A stretch of DNA of 64,000 nt, from contig VRVR01000034.1 in the NCBI GenBank assembly GCA_009859145.1, forward strand, positions 119,358 through 183,357, written 5' to 3'. Every line of letters starts with the position of its first letter. Positions within the stretch are counted from its first letter, which is position 1. The translations under genes and the position numbers were made by a program. Source of the DNA: Andalucia godoyi. Lineage: Eukaryota > Discoba > Jakobea > Jakobida > Andaluciidae. The notes beneath the pieces are model-generated. The model did not search any database. It was not told the origin of the DNA and was given only the letters and a program-made list of their open reading frames with translations. Positions 45,415-53,416 of the stretch are shown here, piece by piece.

Positions 45415-48400
45415 ATGTCTGTTTCCGACCGTTCCGATTTCCGACGCGAGGTCTTGCTTTCGCATTTGCAATCCGTGGCAAGTGCAAGTGAGGGCGATGC
45501 CTTTTCTGCGGTTCTGAGTGCCGCTGATGTTGCCGGTACGGTATCCTCCTCCCCATCTCAACAAAAGCTTCTGACCACTGTGTCTGTGCGACCAGACGGG
45601 GTAGCCATTATCACCATTGACAACCCACCAGTCAACGCCCTTTCGGCACTAAACGTGGCTTCGATTGATGCTTCTTTCCAGCAAGCTTCTGCAGACCCGG
45701 CAGTGAGGGCGATTGTTCTTACTGGTGCTGGACAAGCGGCCTTCGTTGCAGGTGCGGATATCTCGTTTCTGCAGGAGCAACAGGAAAAGAAACTGTGTCC
45801 CCTGTCGTTTATTGAGTATGGAAACGGTGTTTTGAATGCAATCGAAAAGTCCACAAAGCCTGTGGTTGCCGCGCTAAATGGAGTTACGCTTGGCGGTGGC
45901 CTTGAACTTGCTATGGCATGCCATGCGCGTGTTGCGGCTCAAAACGTTGTTGTCGGACTGCCTGAATTGAAGCTTGGTGTGATTCCTGGCTTCGGCGGAA
46001 CGCAGAGACTTCCCCGGTTGGTTGGAGTTGCAAAGGCTTGCGAAATGATCCTTACTTCGAAGCAAGTCCCTGCAAAGGAAGCGGCGCAAATAGGGCTTGT
46101 GGACTCCGTTGTTGCCACTTCTGTTGTGGATGCTGCTGTCGCTCTTTGCAACGACTTTATCCGAGGACAAAAGCCGCTGCGCCGTGCCCTCCAACTCCAG
46201 ATTGAAAACAAGGAAGTTGCTCTTGCAGATATTGCGAAGGCACGGAAGCTTCCCGTGGTTAAACTGCCTTTCCACTTGGCTGCTTTGAATGCAATTGAGG
46301 CCGGCGTTCTGACAAGCCCCTTCACTGGAGGATTTGCGGCGGAGGGAAACGAGTTCGCGCGCTGCTTGCATTCGCCAGAGTCGCGTGCGCTTGTCCACTT
46401 CTTTTTTGCGTCTCGTAATTCCAGCAAAGTTCCTTCGTCCTCCAACCCGAACCAGTTCATTTCGGTTGCAAAGGTCTCGCCGAAGACGTGTCCTGTAGTC
46501 GGAGTCGTCGGTGGTGGACTGATGGGTGCTGGAATCGCAACTGCTGCGTTGCTGGCAGGTTTCCGTGTACTTGTCAAGGAGATCAATCCACAATTGGCAG
46601 AGGCTGGAAAGCAGCGCATTGTGCAGAACCTTAAAGGGCGCAAGCCGGTTGATATCGGGAAAATGCTGAATGTGCAAACCGACTGGTCGGGATTTGAGCA
46701 ATGCGGCGTTGTCATTGAGGCTGTCTTGGAGATTGTCGATCTGAAACGCAAAGTCTTTGCGGAGATTGAAAAGGTCGTCTCACCATCGTGTATTCTCGCA
46801 TCGAACACGTCGACCATTTCATTGCGTGTTATTGGTGAGAATCTGACCACCAACCAGAAGAAGCGCCTCGTCGGACTCCACTTTTTCTCTCCAGCGCATC
46901 TCATGCCTCTGCTTGAAATTGTTCGCGACGACATGACTACTTCCGAGGAGGCCGTTGCGTTTTCTCTTGGGTTTTCTGCTGCACTTGGAAAGACGGCCAT
47001 TGTCGTTGGCAACTGCTCAGGGTTCGCTGCGAATCGTGTGTTCTTGCCATATGGAGAAGCAGCCCATTTCTTGGTTGATTCCGGAGTTTGTCCGTATGCA
47101 ATTGACAAAGCGCTGGAGAAGTTTGGATTTCCCATGGGTGTTTTCCGGATGTCGGACATGGCTGGCTTGCACATTTCTGCATCTGCACAAAAGTACATGC
47201 AGGCCGCATATCCCGACCGTGCGTATGTGTGTCAAGTTGCGAATGCGTTAGTGAAAGACAACAAGATTGGGGAGTATTCCAATGAAGGATTTTATGTCTA
47301 TAAGACAAATGAAAAGGGTCGCAAGGATGCATCGCAGAATCCGAACTTGTCGAGGTATATCGATGATGCCCGCGCGCGTCGTCCAATCGCGTTTGATGCG
47401 ACTGGCTTCAGTTCTGATGAGATCGTGGACCTCATTGTGTTCTCCGTTGTGAACGAGTGCTGCCGTGTCCTTGATGAAGGGTATGCTATTCGCGCAGATG
47501 ATTTGGATGTTGCGTCGGTTACCGGATATGCTTTCCCTGCGCATCGAGGTGGAGTCATGAAGTACGCTGCCGAGCGTGGGTGGGATGTTGTAGCGGATCG
47601 ACTTGCGCAGTTCTTCCGTGTTACTGGCCTTGAACTGCTCCGTCCGTGTGATTACCTGACTCAGCTCGCGAACAAGACCGCGAAAAGGGGTAAGAAGGTG
47701 TTTGAGAAGTCGGACGATGATGTCGTTATTGTTGCTGCAACTCGCTCCGCCATGGGTCGTGCCAAACGAGGATCTTTCGCGGAAACTCGCCCCGACCTCC
47801 TGTTGACTCCAATCTTGAAGGCCCTTCTTCAGAAGTCGAAGATCGACCCCTCGTTGATTGACGATATTATCATTGGAACAGTTTTACCGAAGAGCGACGT
47901 TGGAGCTGTTGAGACCCGAATTGCTGGACTTGCTGCTGGGATTCCCTCGTCAACGTCCGTTCGATGCTTGAATCGTCTTTGCTCATCCGGAATGCAGGCC
48001 ATGTGTGACGGTGCTGCTGCTATTCAAGCAGGCTATTCGAACATTGTGATCGCAGGAGGAGTAGAGTCCATGTCGATCAATCCTTTTGACTGGACTCTGG
48101 TTCCCAAGAACGAGGCGTATCAGAAGGCTGGAATTACGGAAGCTATGGATTGCTATTTGCCCATGGGTATTACTGCAGAGAACGTTGCCCGAAAGTACGG
48201 TGTGTCAAGAGTTGAGCAGGATCTGTTTGCCGTCGAGTCGAATCGTCGAGCATTGAATGCCATTCAGAACGGATATTTTGCGCAGGAGATCACACCAATC
48301 GAGACTACTCTCCAAGGAAAGTCCGTTGTTGTTTCAACCGACGAAGGCCCGCGTGACACGACCATTGGTAGCCTTATGAAGCTCCGGCCGGCCTTCATCA

Positions 48401-48873
48401 AGGATGGCTGCTCCACTGCTGGAAACTCCTCCCAGCTCACAGACGGTGCGGCGGCGGTTCTGATGATGAAGCGATCAAAGGCCCGTGAGCTCGGAATGAC
48501 TATTGTGGGCGTCTGGCGCGGAGCCGTTTGCGTTGGAGTTCCGCCAAACATCATGGGTGTTGGTCCATCCGTTGCGATTCCCGCGTTGTTCAAGAAGTAC
48601 GGAGTGGAAAAGGATGATATCGATGTTTACGAAATCAACGAGGCCTTCGCCCCTGTCCCAATGGTTGCGTCTCGTCTGATCGGGCTAGATGCATCAAAGG
48701 TGAATCCAAATGGTGGCGCAATCGCCATGGGACATCCATTGGGATGCACTGGCGCTCGCATCGCTGTTTCTTCTTTATACCATCTCCAGCGCACTGGAGG
48801 TCGCTTTGCCTGCCTTAGTGCTTGTGTCGGTACTGGTATGGGCTATGCAGTCCTCTTGGAGAAGGAGTACTGA
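45415..48873 (+). CDS. Single-chain fatty acid beta-oxidation enzyme: enoyl-CoA hydratase / 3-hydroxyacyl-CoA dehydrogenase / thiolase fusion
   Basis: A 1152-residue protein carrying the last three steps of beta-oxidation. Residues about 55-300: crotonase domain (IDNPPVNALS, AFVAGADISFL, GVTLGGGLELAMACHARVA, LPELKLGVIPGFGGTQRLPR). About 360-690: 3-hydroxyacyl-CoA dehydrogenase with the NAD fold VVGGGLMGAGIATAALLAG, the catalytic segment GLHFFSPAHLMPLLEIV and two C-terminal domains. About 770-1152: thiolase with the nucleophile C856 in NRLCSSGMQAM, then GGGAIAMGHPLGCTGAR-type (GHPLGCTGAR) and CVGTGMGYA at the end. Bacteria and mitochondria split these between two subunits. The N-terminus has no clear presequence; R10-R-EVLLS-H17-L18 is one residue short of a PTS2 peroxisomal signal. 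No PTS1 is present (ends KEY). Confidence 0.93.
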   Translation: MSVSDRSDFRREVLLSHLQSVASASEGDAFSAVLSAADVAGTVSSSPSQQKLLTTVSVRPDGVAIITIDNPPVNALSALNVASIDASFQQASADPAVRAIVLTGAGQAAFVAGADISFLQEQQEKKLCPLSFIEYGNGVLNAIEKSTKPVVAALNGVTLGGGLELAMACHARVAAQNVVVGLPELKLGVIPGFGGTQRLPRLVGVAKACEMILTSKQVPAKEAAQIGLVDSVVATSVVDAAVALCNDFIRGQKPLRRALQLQIENKEVALADIAKARKLPVVKLPFHLAALNAIEAGVLTSPFTGGFAAEGNEFARCLHSPESRALVHFFFASRNSSKVPSSSNPNQFISVAKVSPKTCPVVGVVGGGLMGAGIATAALLAGFRVLVKEINPQLAEAGKQRIVQNLKGRKPVDIGKMLNVQTDWSGFEQCGVVIEAVLEIVDLKRKVFAEIEKVVSPSCILASNTSTISLRVIGENLTTNQKKRLVGLHFFSPAHLMPLLEIVRDDMTTSEEAVAFSLGFSAALGKTAIVVGNCSGFAANRVFLPYGEAAHFLVDSGVCPYAIDKALEKFGFPMGVFRMSDMAGLHISASAQKYMQAAYPDRAYVCQVANALVKDNKIGEYSNEGFYVYKTNEKGRKDASQNPNLSRYIDDARARRPIAFDATGFSSDEIVDLIVFSVVNECCRVLDEGYAIRADDLDVASVTGYAFPAHRGGVMKYAAERGWDVVADRLAQFFRVTGLELLRPCDYLTQLANKTAKRGKKVFEKSDDDVVIVAATRSAMGRAKRGSFAETRPDLLLTPILKALLQKSKIDPSLIDDIIIGTVLPKSDVGAVETRIAGLAAGIPSSTSVRCLNRLCSSGMQAMCDGAAAIQAGYSNIVIAGGVESMSINPFDWTLVPKNEAYQKAGITEAMDCYLPMGITAENVARKYGVSRVEQDLFAVESNRRALNAIQNGYFAQEITPIETTLQGKSVVVSTDEGPRDTTIGSLMKLRPAFIKDGCSTAGNSSQLTDGAAAVLMMKRSKARELGMTIVGVWRGAVCVGVPPNIMGVGPSVAIPALFKKYGVEKDDIDVYEINEAFAPVPMVASRLIGLDASKVNPNGGAIAMGHPLGCTGARIAVSSLYHLQRTGGRFACLSACVGTGMGYAVLLEKEY

Positions 48874-48912
48874 AAATGATTCTCGCTTCGTCGTAAAACG
48901 CTAGTAGTTTAA

Positions 48913-49573
48913 TCATTGTTGATCACCGCTTGCGCACCCATGGCAACCACATGTTTGACATTCTATGGCTTCCTGTGAAAACAAGAACAGAAAGAGAGAA
49001 AAATCAAAAGACAAAAACAAAAGGCCAGCTGTCAGTGAGAACATTATTGAGATGGAACGAAAGCAAAAACAAAACAAAGCGGAAAAACACACATACCTCA
49101 GCATTGGACCTCTTGGACTTGGGAACGCGGCAAATGCACACTCCACCAAAATTCTTGTCTGTTTCAATGCAACGAAGACAACACAGTTTTTCATACCCAG
49201 ACTATGCACTCAAAAAGAAAAAGTGAGAATACCGCACACACACACACGCGCGCGCGCGAGTAAGGAAAAGCAGCAGCAAAGAAGAACAACATACCTTCTT
49301 CCATTTGGCGATCAATGCTGCGTCTGCAAACTTCTCTTTCAGCAGCCATTCATACAATTCTCGACTGATTTCAGCTTTCTTGTAGACATCAAACACGTAT
49401 TTGGAACGATCATGATGCACTTTTGTAATTTCCCACGTAGACTCGGCACGACGTTTGCCTTCATGGGATTCCGTTTCAGCGGCTCGCATCCGGCGCTCAA
49501 ACTCCAGCAATGTTGCTTCAACCTTGTCGAAACCTTCCGGCTGTTTACCTCTGAATCTCGAAAGCTTCGGCAT
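48913..49573 (-). CDS. BUD31: BUD31/G10 splicing factor (three exons)
   Basis: Exons 49573-49295, 49201-49097 and 48972-48913 join in phase 0 to a 147-residue BUD31, a zinc-binding core protein of the activated spliceosome. Exon 1 gives [33 protein letters not shown] and [20 protein letters not shown]. Exon 2 gives [19 protein letters not shown] and [10 protein letters not shown]. Exon 3 gives [12 protein letters not shown], the conserved last zinc cluster. All nine family cysteines needed for the three-zinc cluster region appear to be present. Introns are 93 and 124 nt with GTATG donors and TAG/CAG acceptors. The gene ends only 39 bases from the convergent trifunctional gene. Confidence 0.93.
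48973..49096 (-). other. BUD31 intron 2, 124 nt
   Basis: Donor GTATGTGTG after GCTGAG, a T-rich body and acceptor TTTTCACAG. Removal joins KSKRSNAE to [10 protein letters not shown]. Confidence 0.9.
49202..49294 (-). other. BUD31 intron 1, 93 nt
   Basis: Donor GTATGTTG after AAGAAG, acceptor GTGCATAG. It contains a CACACA/CGCGCG dinucleotide run. Removal joins AKWKK to SGYEKLCC as in other BUD31 proteins. Confidence 0.9.
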
Positions 49574-49817
49574 CTCACCGTTTGTTCGTTAAAAAAACAC
49601 GATCACAGTCGATTCAACGAAAAAGAATGAAGCGAGAGAGTAAAGACCTTCTGCAGACAAGTGAGTCCTTGACATCCAGAAGCACGCAAAACCACAACCT
49701 CCCTTTTCTTAATGTTCCAACTTCTCTTCTTTACCCTACTTTACCCCACTCACCCATAAATTGCAGACAGTGCTGTTCTGCTCGCCCTTTTTCATTCACT
49801 CAAGTCCATCGTCATTC

Positions 49818-49850
49818 GTTTTTTATTTTTATTTTTATTTTTATTTTTAT
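49818..49850. repeat. (TTTTTA)n repeat
   Basis: Five hexanucleotide units just before the 5' truncated Fanzor remnant. Confidence 0.9.
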
Positions 49851-49889
49851 TGTTTGGTGTTGTTGTTTTTTAAATTTAAACCCAACAAA

Positions 49890-50290
49890 AATCACCCTCT
49901 GGAATCCGACGACAGACTTGAGACGAAAACTGGCCAAGTGGTTTATGGGCGCTGTATGACTGTGTCCTGCTGCCAAAGTTTGAGACGGCTGGAATGGTCT
50001 TGAAAGACGGACGACGAATCATCAACAACAAGGCGTCAAATGCTGATTTGTGCCACTTTCAATTCCGACAAAAACTGCTGCATAAGACGACGGAATACGC
50101 GGACCGCGAGATCCACGCTGTGACCGAGGAGTGCACCTCCAAGACATGTGGACTTTGTGACGTTATTCATGAGCGGCTGGGGCGAAAACAAAGTGCTCTG
50201 ATGCCCGTTCTGTCTGGCACATCTGGATCGAGATCGGAATGGTGCACGCAACATCCGTTTGAAGAACGCTCCCATGCATAGTGTAAAATG
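49890..50290 (+). mobile_element. 5'-truncated, frameshifted Fanzor (TnpB-like) pseudogene, copy F
   Basis: The main frame (from about 49955) reads YDCVLLPKFETAGMV, then CHFQFRQKLLHKTTEY, then HAVTEECTSKTCGLC, i.e. the strand after RuvC-I, the helix before RuvC-II, the RuvC-II glutamate and the first CxxC of the zinc ribbon. A +1 shift between 50162 and 50199 and a TGA at 50199-50201 precede CPFC (50202-50213, second CxxC) and DRDRNGARNI (50226-50255, RuvC-III aspartate). The N-terminal half with RuvC-I is absent. Family members are RNA-guided DNA nucleases carried by transposons. This copy cannot make one chain. It lacks the RVGAxP tail of copies B, C and D. Confidence 0.78.
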
Positions 50291-50562
50291 CAGGCAAACG
50301 CAAGCAGAACGCAAGACAGAAGAGAGGCATCCAAAAAAAGACGCCGTGTACAATTTGAACTCTTGTCACCGGTTGGTATTACTGAGAAGCTCAAATCTTG
50401 CAATTACTGGTGCGCAACTTGGTGACACCCCTCTCTCTTGAGTGGCACACGTTTGATCGCATTTCACTAGCACACGGCACATGATAACCAAATATCTCGA
50501 GCACGGATTTGGCGTGCAATAGGAAGCAGATAAACGTAGATGGGGGAAAAACGGACAAGGAT

Positions 50563-51501
50563 TCAGACGTCTTCAAGACCGTCCAAAGTTCCAACAAATG
50601 GAAGAGCGTCGGAGACGAGCATTGATCGACCACGCGCTTCAAATCCTTTCCGAAACGCCAGCCGGCTGAATACGGTCCCAGCGTATGCTGCTTGAATCAT
50701 GGGGTGCAGCTGCAGAGCAGGATTCTCGCTGTGAGGAGAGCCCGCAGAGCGAATCGAGGCCCAAGCTGCGCAAGCGGCAATGCATCCTGAAAGCACATCG
50801 CCCTGGCCACCAACTCTCCTGGGAATTCCTTCCATTGTGTTCACGATGGTTTCGTTTCCGTTGGAACAACAGTCTTCTGTTCCCTTGCGGACAATGCACA
50901 CGCTGCCCAGCTTTACCGCAACCTCCGAAACAGTCTGAGCAGAGGAGCTGGCCTTATCCTCAGCATCGTACTTTGGTAGCACTGCCTTTGCTAATCTTGA
51001 GAACTCGACAGAATTCGGTGTGAGAATTGCATTTTCGTAGCCGCGGACGATCTCGAATTCGGAATTGATCAGCCATAAACCATCTGCATCTATGACTATG
51101 GGGATTGACAGGGTTTTTGCGTAGAGTATAGATTCTTTGGCCATGTCGAGCATGAATTGAGACCTTCCCATTCCAGGACCGATAACAAGCGCATGCAACC
51201 TGTCGATGATTGGTCGAACAACCGCCATTCCGTCCGACACCGAACCACCGTCCACCGAGCCCACAGGAATTACCATGAGATCCGGAGAATATGCCTTGAT
51301 CGGCACCGCAGCCTCTGCTGAACACAACACATAAGACAGATCACATCCCATTCGAAGCGCAGATATTGCAGAAAAGAACGGTGCACCTGTGTATTCAAGC
51401 GCTCCTCCGAGAACCGCAATCCGCCCATTCTGCCCTTTGTGCGAAGCTCCGTTCAGCGAGGGAATCAAACCGTGCACGATCCTCGACGTTGAGTGACGCA
51501 T
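50563..51501 (-). CDS. NAXD: ATP/ADP-dependent NAD(P)H-hydrate dehydratase
   Basis: A 312-residue ribokinase-fold repair enzyme that dehydrates S-NAD(P)HX back to NAD(P)H. Marks: GRIAVLGGALEYTGAPFFSA (first strand and glycine loop), SALRMGCDLSYVLCS, YSPDLMVIPVG, ALVIGPGMGRS, PIVIDADGLWLIN, ILTPNSVEFSRL, and the nucleotide loop GGQGDVLSGCIAACAAW with the catalytic aspartate (GTGDVLAG in most relatives; here GQG). The length equals eukaryotic NAXD without its epimerase partner. The ATG at 51501 gives MRHSTSRIVHGLIPSL; it may carry a weak targeting signal. Frame upstream has no ATG. Confidence 0.92.
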   Translation of the reverse strand: MRHSTSRIVHGLIPSLNGASHKGQNGRIAVLGGALEYTGAPFFSAISALRMGCDLSYVLCSAEAAVPIKAYSPDLMVIPVGSVDGGSVSDGMAVVRPIIDRLHALVIGPGMGRSQFMLDMAKESILYAKTLSIPIVIDADGLWLINSEFEIVRGYENAILTPNSVEFSRLAKAVLPKYDAEDKASSSAQTVSEVAVKLGSVCIVRKGTEDCCSNGNETIVNTMEGIPRRVGGQGDVLSGCIAACAAWASIRSAGSPHSENPALQLHPMIQAAYAGTVFSRLAFRKGFEARGRSMLVSDALPFVGTLDGLEDV

Positions 51502-51915
51502 ATTTTGAAACTGACGACGCCGCAGTGCATAAAGAAAAGAGAGACAGAGAGATAGAGAGAGAACCCCGGGCAAGGAAAAGAAAAATGAATGGGTGAATGA
51601 AGAAACATGCGGGCTTGTGAGGCTTCGTTTTCGCTTCTGGAAACGGGCGCCAGTTTGGGCTTCCAGGTTTCAGTGGACGGTGTTGACGGATGTCGACACT
51701 GGAAGAACCACTCGGGCTAGGACTCGGGACGGGCATGTCTTCCAATGGAGGCAGCGGGAGAGGGTCTTTGGGAGGAGGGCAGTCCACACCTCGGGAGCAG
51801 TGATGGCGTGGTCTTTAATTCTTTGTGTTTTCTTTTCTTCTTATTTTGATCATTTGCCTATTTCTGGTGAAGGAAGAGAGGAAAATAGCGCTTTTTGAAA
51901 TAGTTGTTCCCGAAC
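51502..51915. other. Divergent spacer
   Basis: GA-rich leader near NAXD (51535-51560) and a T-rich stretch (51825-51850) before the coiled-coil gene. No gene seen. Confidence 0.55.
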
Positions 51916-53274
51916 ATGTCTTCGCCCACTCGGAACCCCTCTGCAACACCGAATGCGGAAGGTCGTCATCAGATTCTGTACGACATTCTGAGCAAAGTGG
52001 ACTTGCTGCTGGAAGAGCAGCGACGTGAACGAGAAATGCTGCGAGACGCCTCTTCTCAGCGATCTGCGAGGAAGCGCAGCCCAGCTGCTTCCTCTCGTTC
52101 TCAATATCGCCCAGACTCTGGTCCTGCTGGAAAGCAGCTGGACTTTGGAACCGCGGTGGAAGGGTCAAATGATTCGCATGGGCAGTTGCAGCAGTCGTCG
52201 CATTCATCCGCTTCATTCGCTGCGCCAAAAGGCTATGTATTGATTGAGGAGAAGGAGCTTGATGAAATGTTACTGCGTGTCGTTGCTTTGGAGGATCGGG
52301 TGAAAACGTATGAAGTCGAGCTGCGAAATGAGCGCTCGGAGTCTGAGCGTGCGTTGCAAGAAGCGCAGGAAGCCATTGTTGGCAGTCTCAAGGATCAGAA
52401 GAAGATTCTGGAGGAAAACAAGCGGCTCAAGGAACAGCTTGTGGAATCGTTGAATCTCAATGCCCGCCTTCACGAATTGCTGGACATGGCGGTGAAGGAA
52501 CTGCAAGAGAAGGAGAAAACTGCTCCTCCTCCAGCGTCTTCTCCTCCGTCAAAATTAAGTCCGCCTCCGGTACCTAGTCGCCATGATCGCAGAGTAGGCT
52601 CTCCTCCTCCTGCCCCTCCTCAGCAAAAATCAAAACAGGCTGTCATTGTTCCCAGTGGGTCATCGGCATCGCAGTCCTCACCGCCCAGACGACCAACAAG
52701 TCCGCAGCGTGCAGAGCCGCAGCAGCGTCAGGTTGCGTCACAACCGGAAGATCCCGTCATGTCACAAGAAGACTATGAACGCTTTGTCGAACTTCAGCAG
52801 AAGCTTGCTGAACAGGAAAAGCAGCGGAATGCCGCAATGCAGCAGTTGGAGCAACTGGAACGCTTGAAGGAGATGTTGATGTTCCTCGGATCTGTGGATG
52901 CGGATCCGCAGGTATTGGACGCCCTTGCAAACGGAACGCTTGGCCCTTCGGCATCCTCTGGTCGTGGTGCTCAAATCCAAGACGTGAGCGATAGCCATAT
53001 GACGGATGGTAATGCGAACGCAATCATGATGCAGTCGCGTCACCAACAGCAATCGCAGGAGGAAGATGAGTATGAAGAGGAAACGGCCAATGGAAATGAA
53101 GAGTATGACGATGAGGTGGGAGTTCAGGATGAGCGCGAGGAACAGCTTCGCAGCAAGCTTGCTGAATTGGAGGCGCTCAATTCTGAACTTCAAAATCTAA
53201 TGCAAGATGAACGGTTCTTGGAAGCTTTAATGCAACAGCAGCAGCAGCAGCAACAAGGAAGTGATGATCAGTAA
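51916..53274 (+). CDS. Coiled-coil protein, function unknown
   Basis: A 452-residue protein. An N-terminal helix (RHQILYDILSKVDLLLEEQR) leads to a disordered segment. A first coiled coil follows (about 115-205, EKELDEMLLRVVALEDRVKT onward), then a Pro-rich linker (PPPASSPPSKLSPPPVPS), a second coiled coil (about 280-325, YERFVELQQKLAEQEKQR), an acidic patch (EEDEYEEETANGNEEYDDEV) and a last helix (LRSKLAELEALNSELQNLMQ) ending in poly-Gln. The acidic patch plus final helix resembles the pattern of centriolar satellite/PCM1-type proteins, as a weak inference. No enzyme motif. The start is the first ATG of the frame. Confidence 0.65.
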   Translation: MSSPTRNPSATPNAEGRHQILYDILSKVDLLLEEQRREREMLRDASSQRSARKRSPAASSRSQYRPDSGPAGKQLDFGTAVEGSNDSHGQLQQSSHSSASFAAPKGYVLIEEKELDEMLLRVVALEDRVKTYEVELRNERSESERALQEAQEAIVGSLKDQKKILEENKRLKEQLVESLNLNARLHELLDMAVKELQEKEKTAPPPASSPPSKLSPPPVPSRHDRRVGSPPPAPPQQKSKQAVIVPSGSSASQSSPPRRPTSPQRAEPQQRQVASQPEDPVMSQEDYERFVELQQKLAEQEKQRNAAMQQLEQLERLKEMLMFLGSVDADPQVLDALANGTLGPSASSGRGAQIQDVSDSHMTDGNANAIMMQSRHQQQSQEEDEYEEETANGNEEYDDEVGVQDEREEQLRSKLAELEALNSELQNLMQDERFLEALMQQQQQQQQGSDDQ

Positions 53275-53416
53275 TAGCCATGTTGCCAGTCGCAATAAAC
53301 ATTTCTTTTTTTGTCTACACGACTTTCCGACGCGACGTCTGTCAGCACGTTGGAATATGATTCCTGTCTTCAGAAAGTTGCGTATACGGGAGAAGAAAAT
53401 AGGAAGAACACTCGCT

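Larger units (their letters stand above)
49574..50562. other. Spacer holding the best-preserved Fanzor remnant
   Basis: Begins with BUD31 upstream sequence, then (TTTTTA)n at 49818-49850, the remnant at 49890-50290, and a 3' flank up to the NAXD stop at 50563. No intact gene. Confidence 0.6.
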
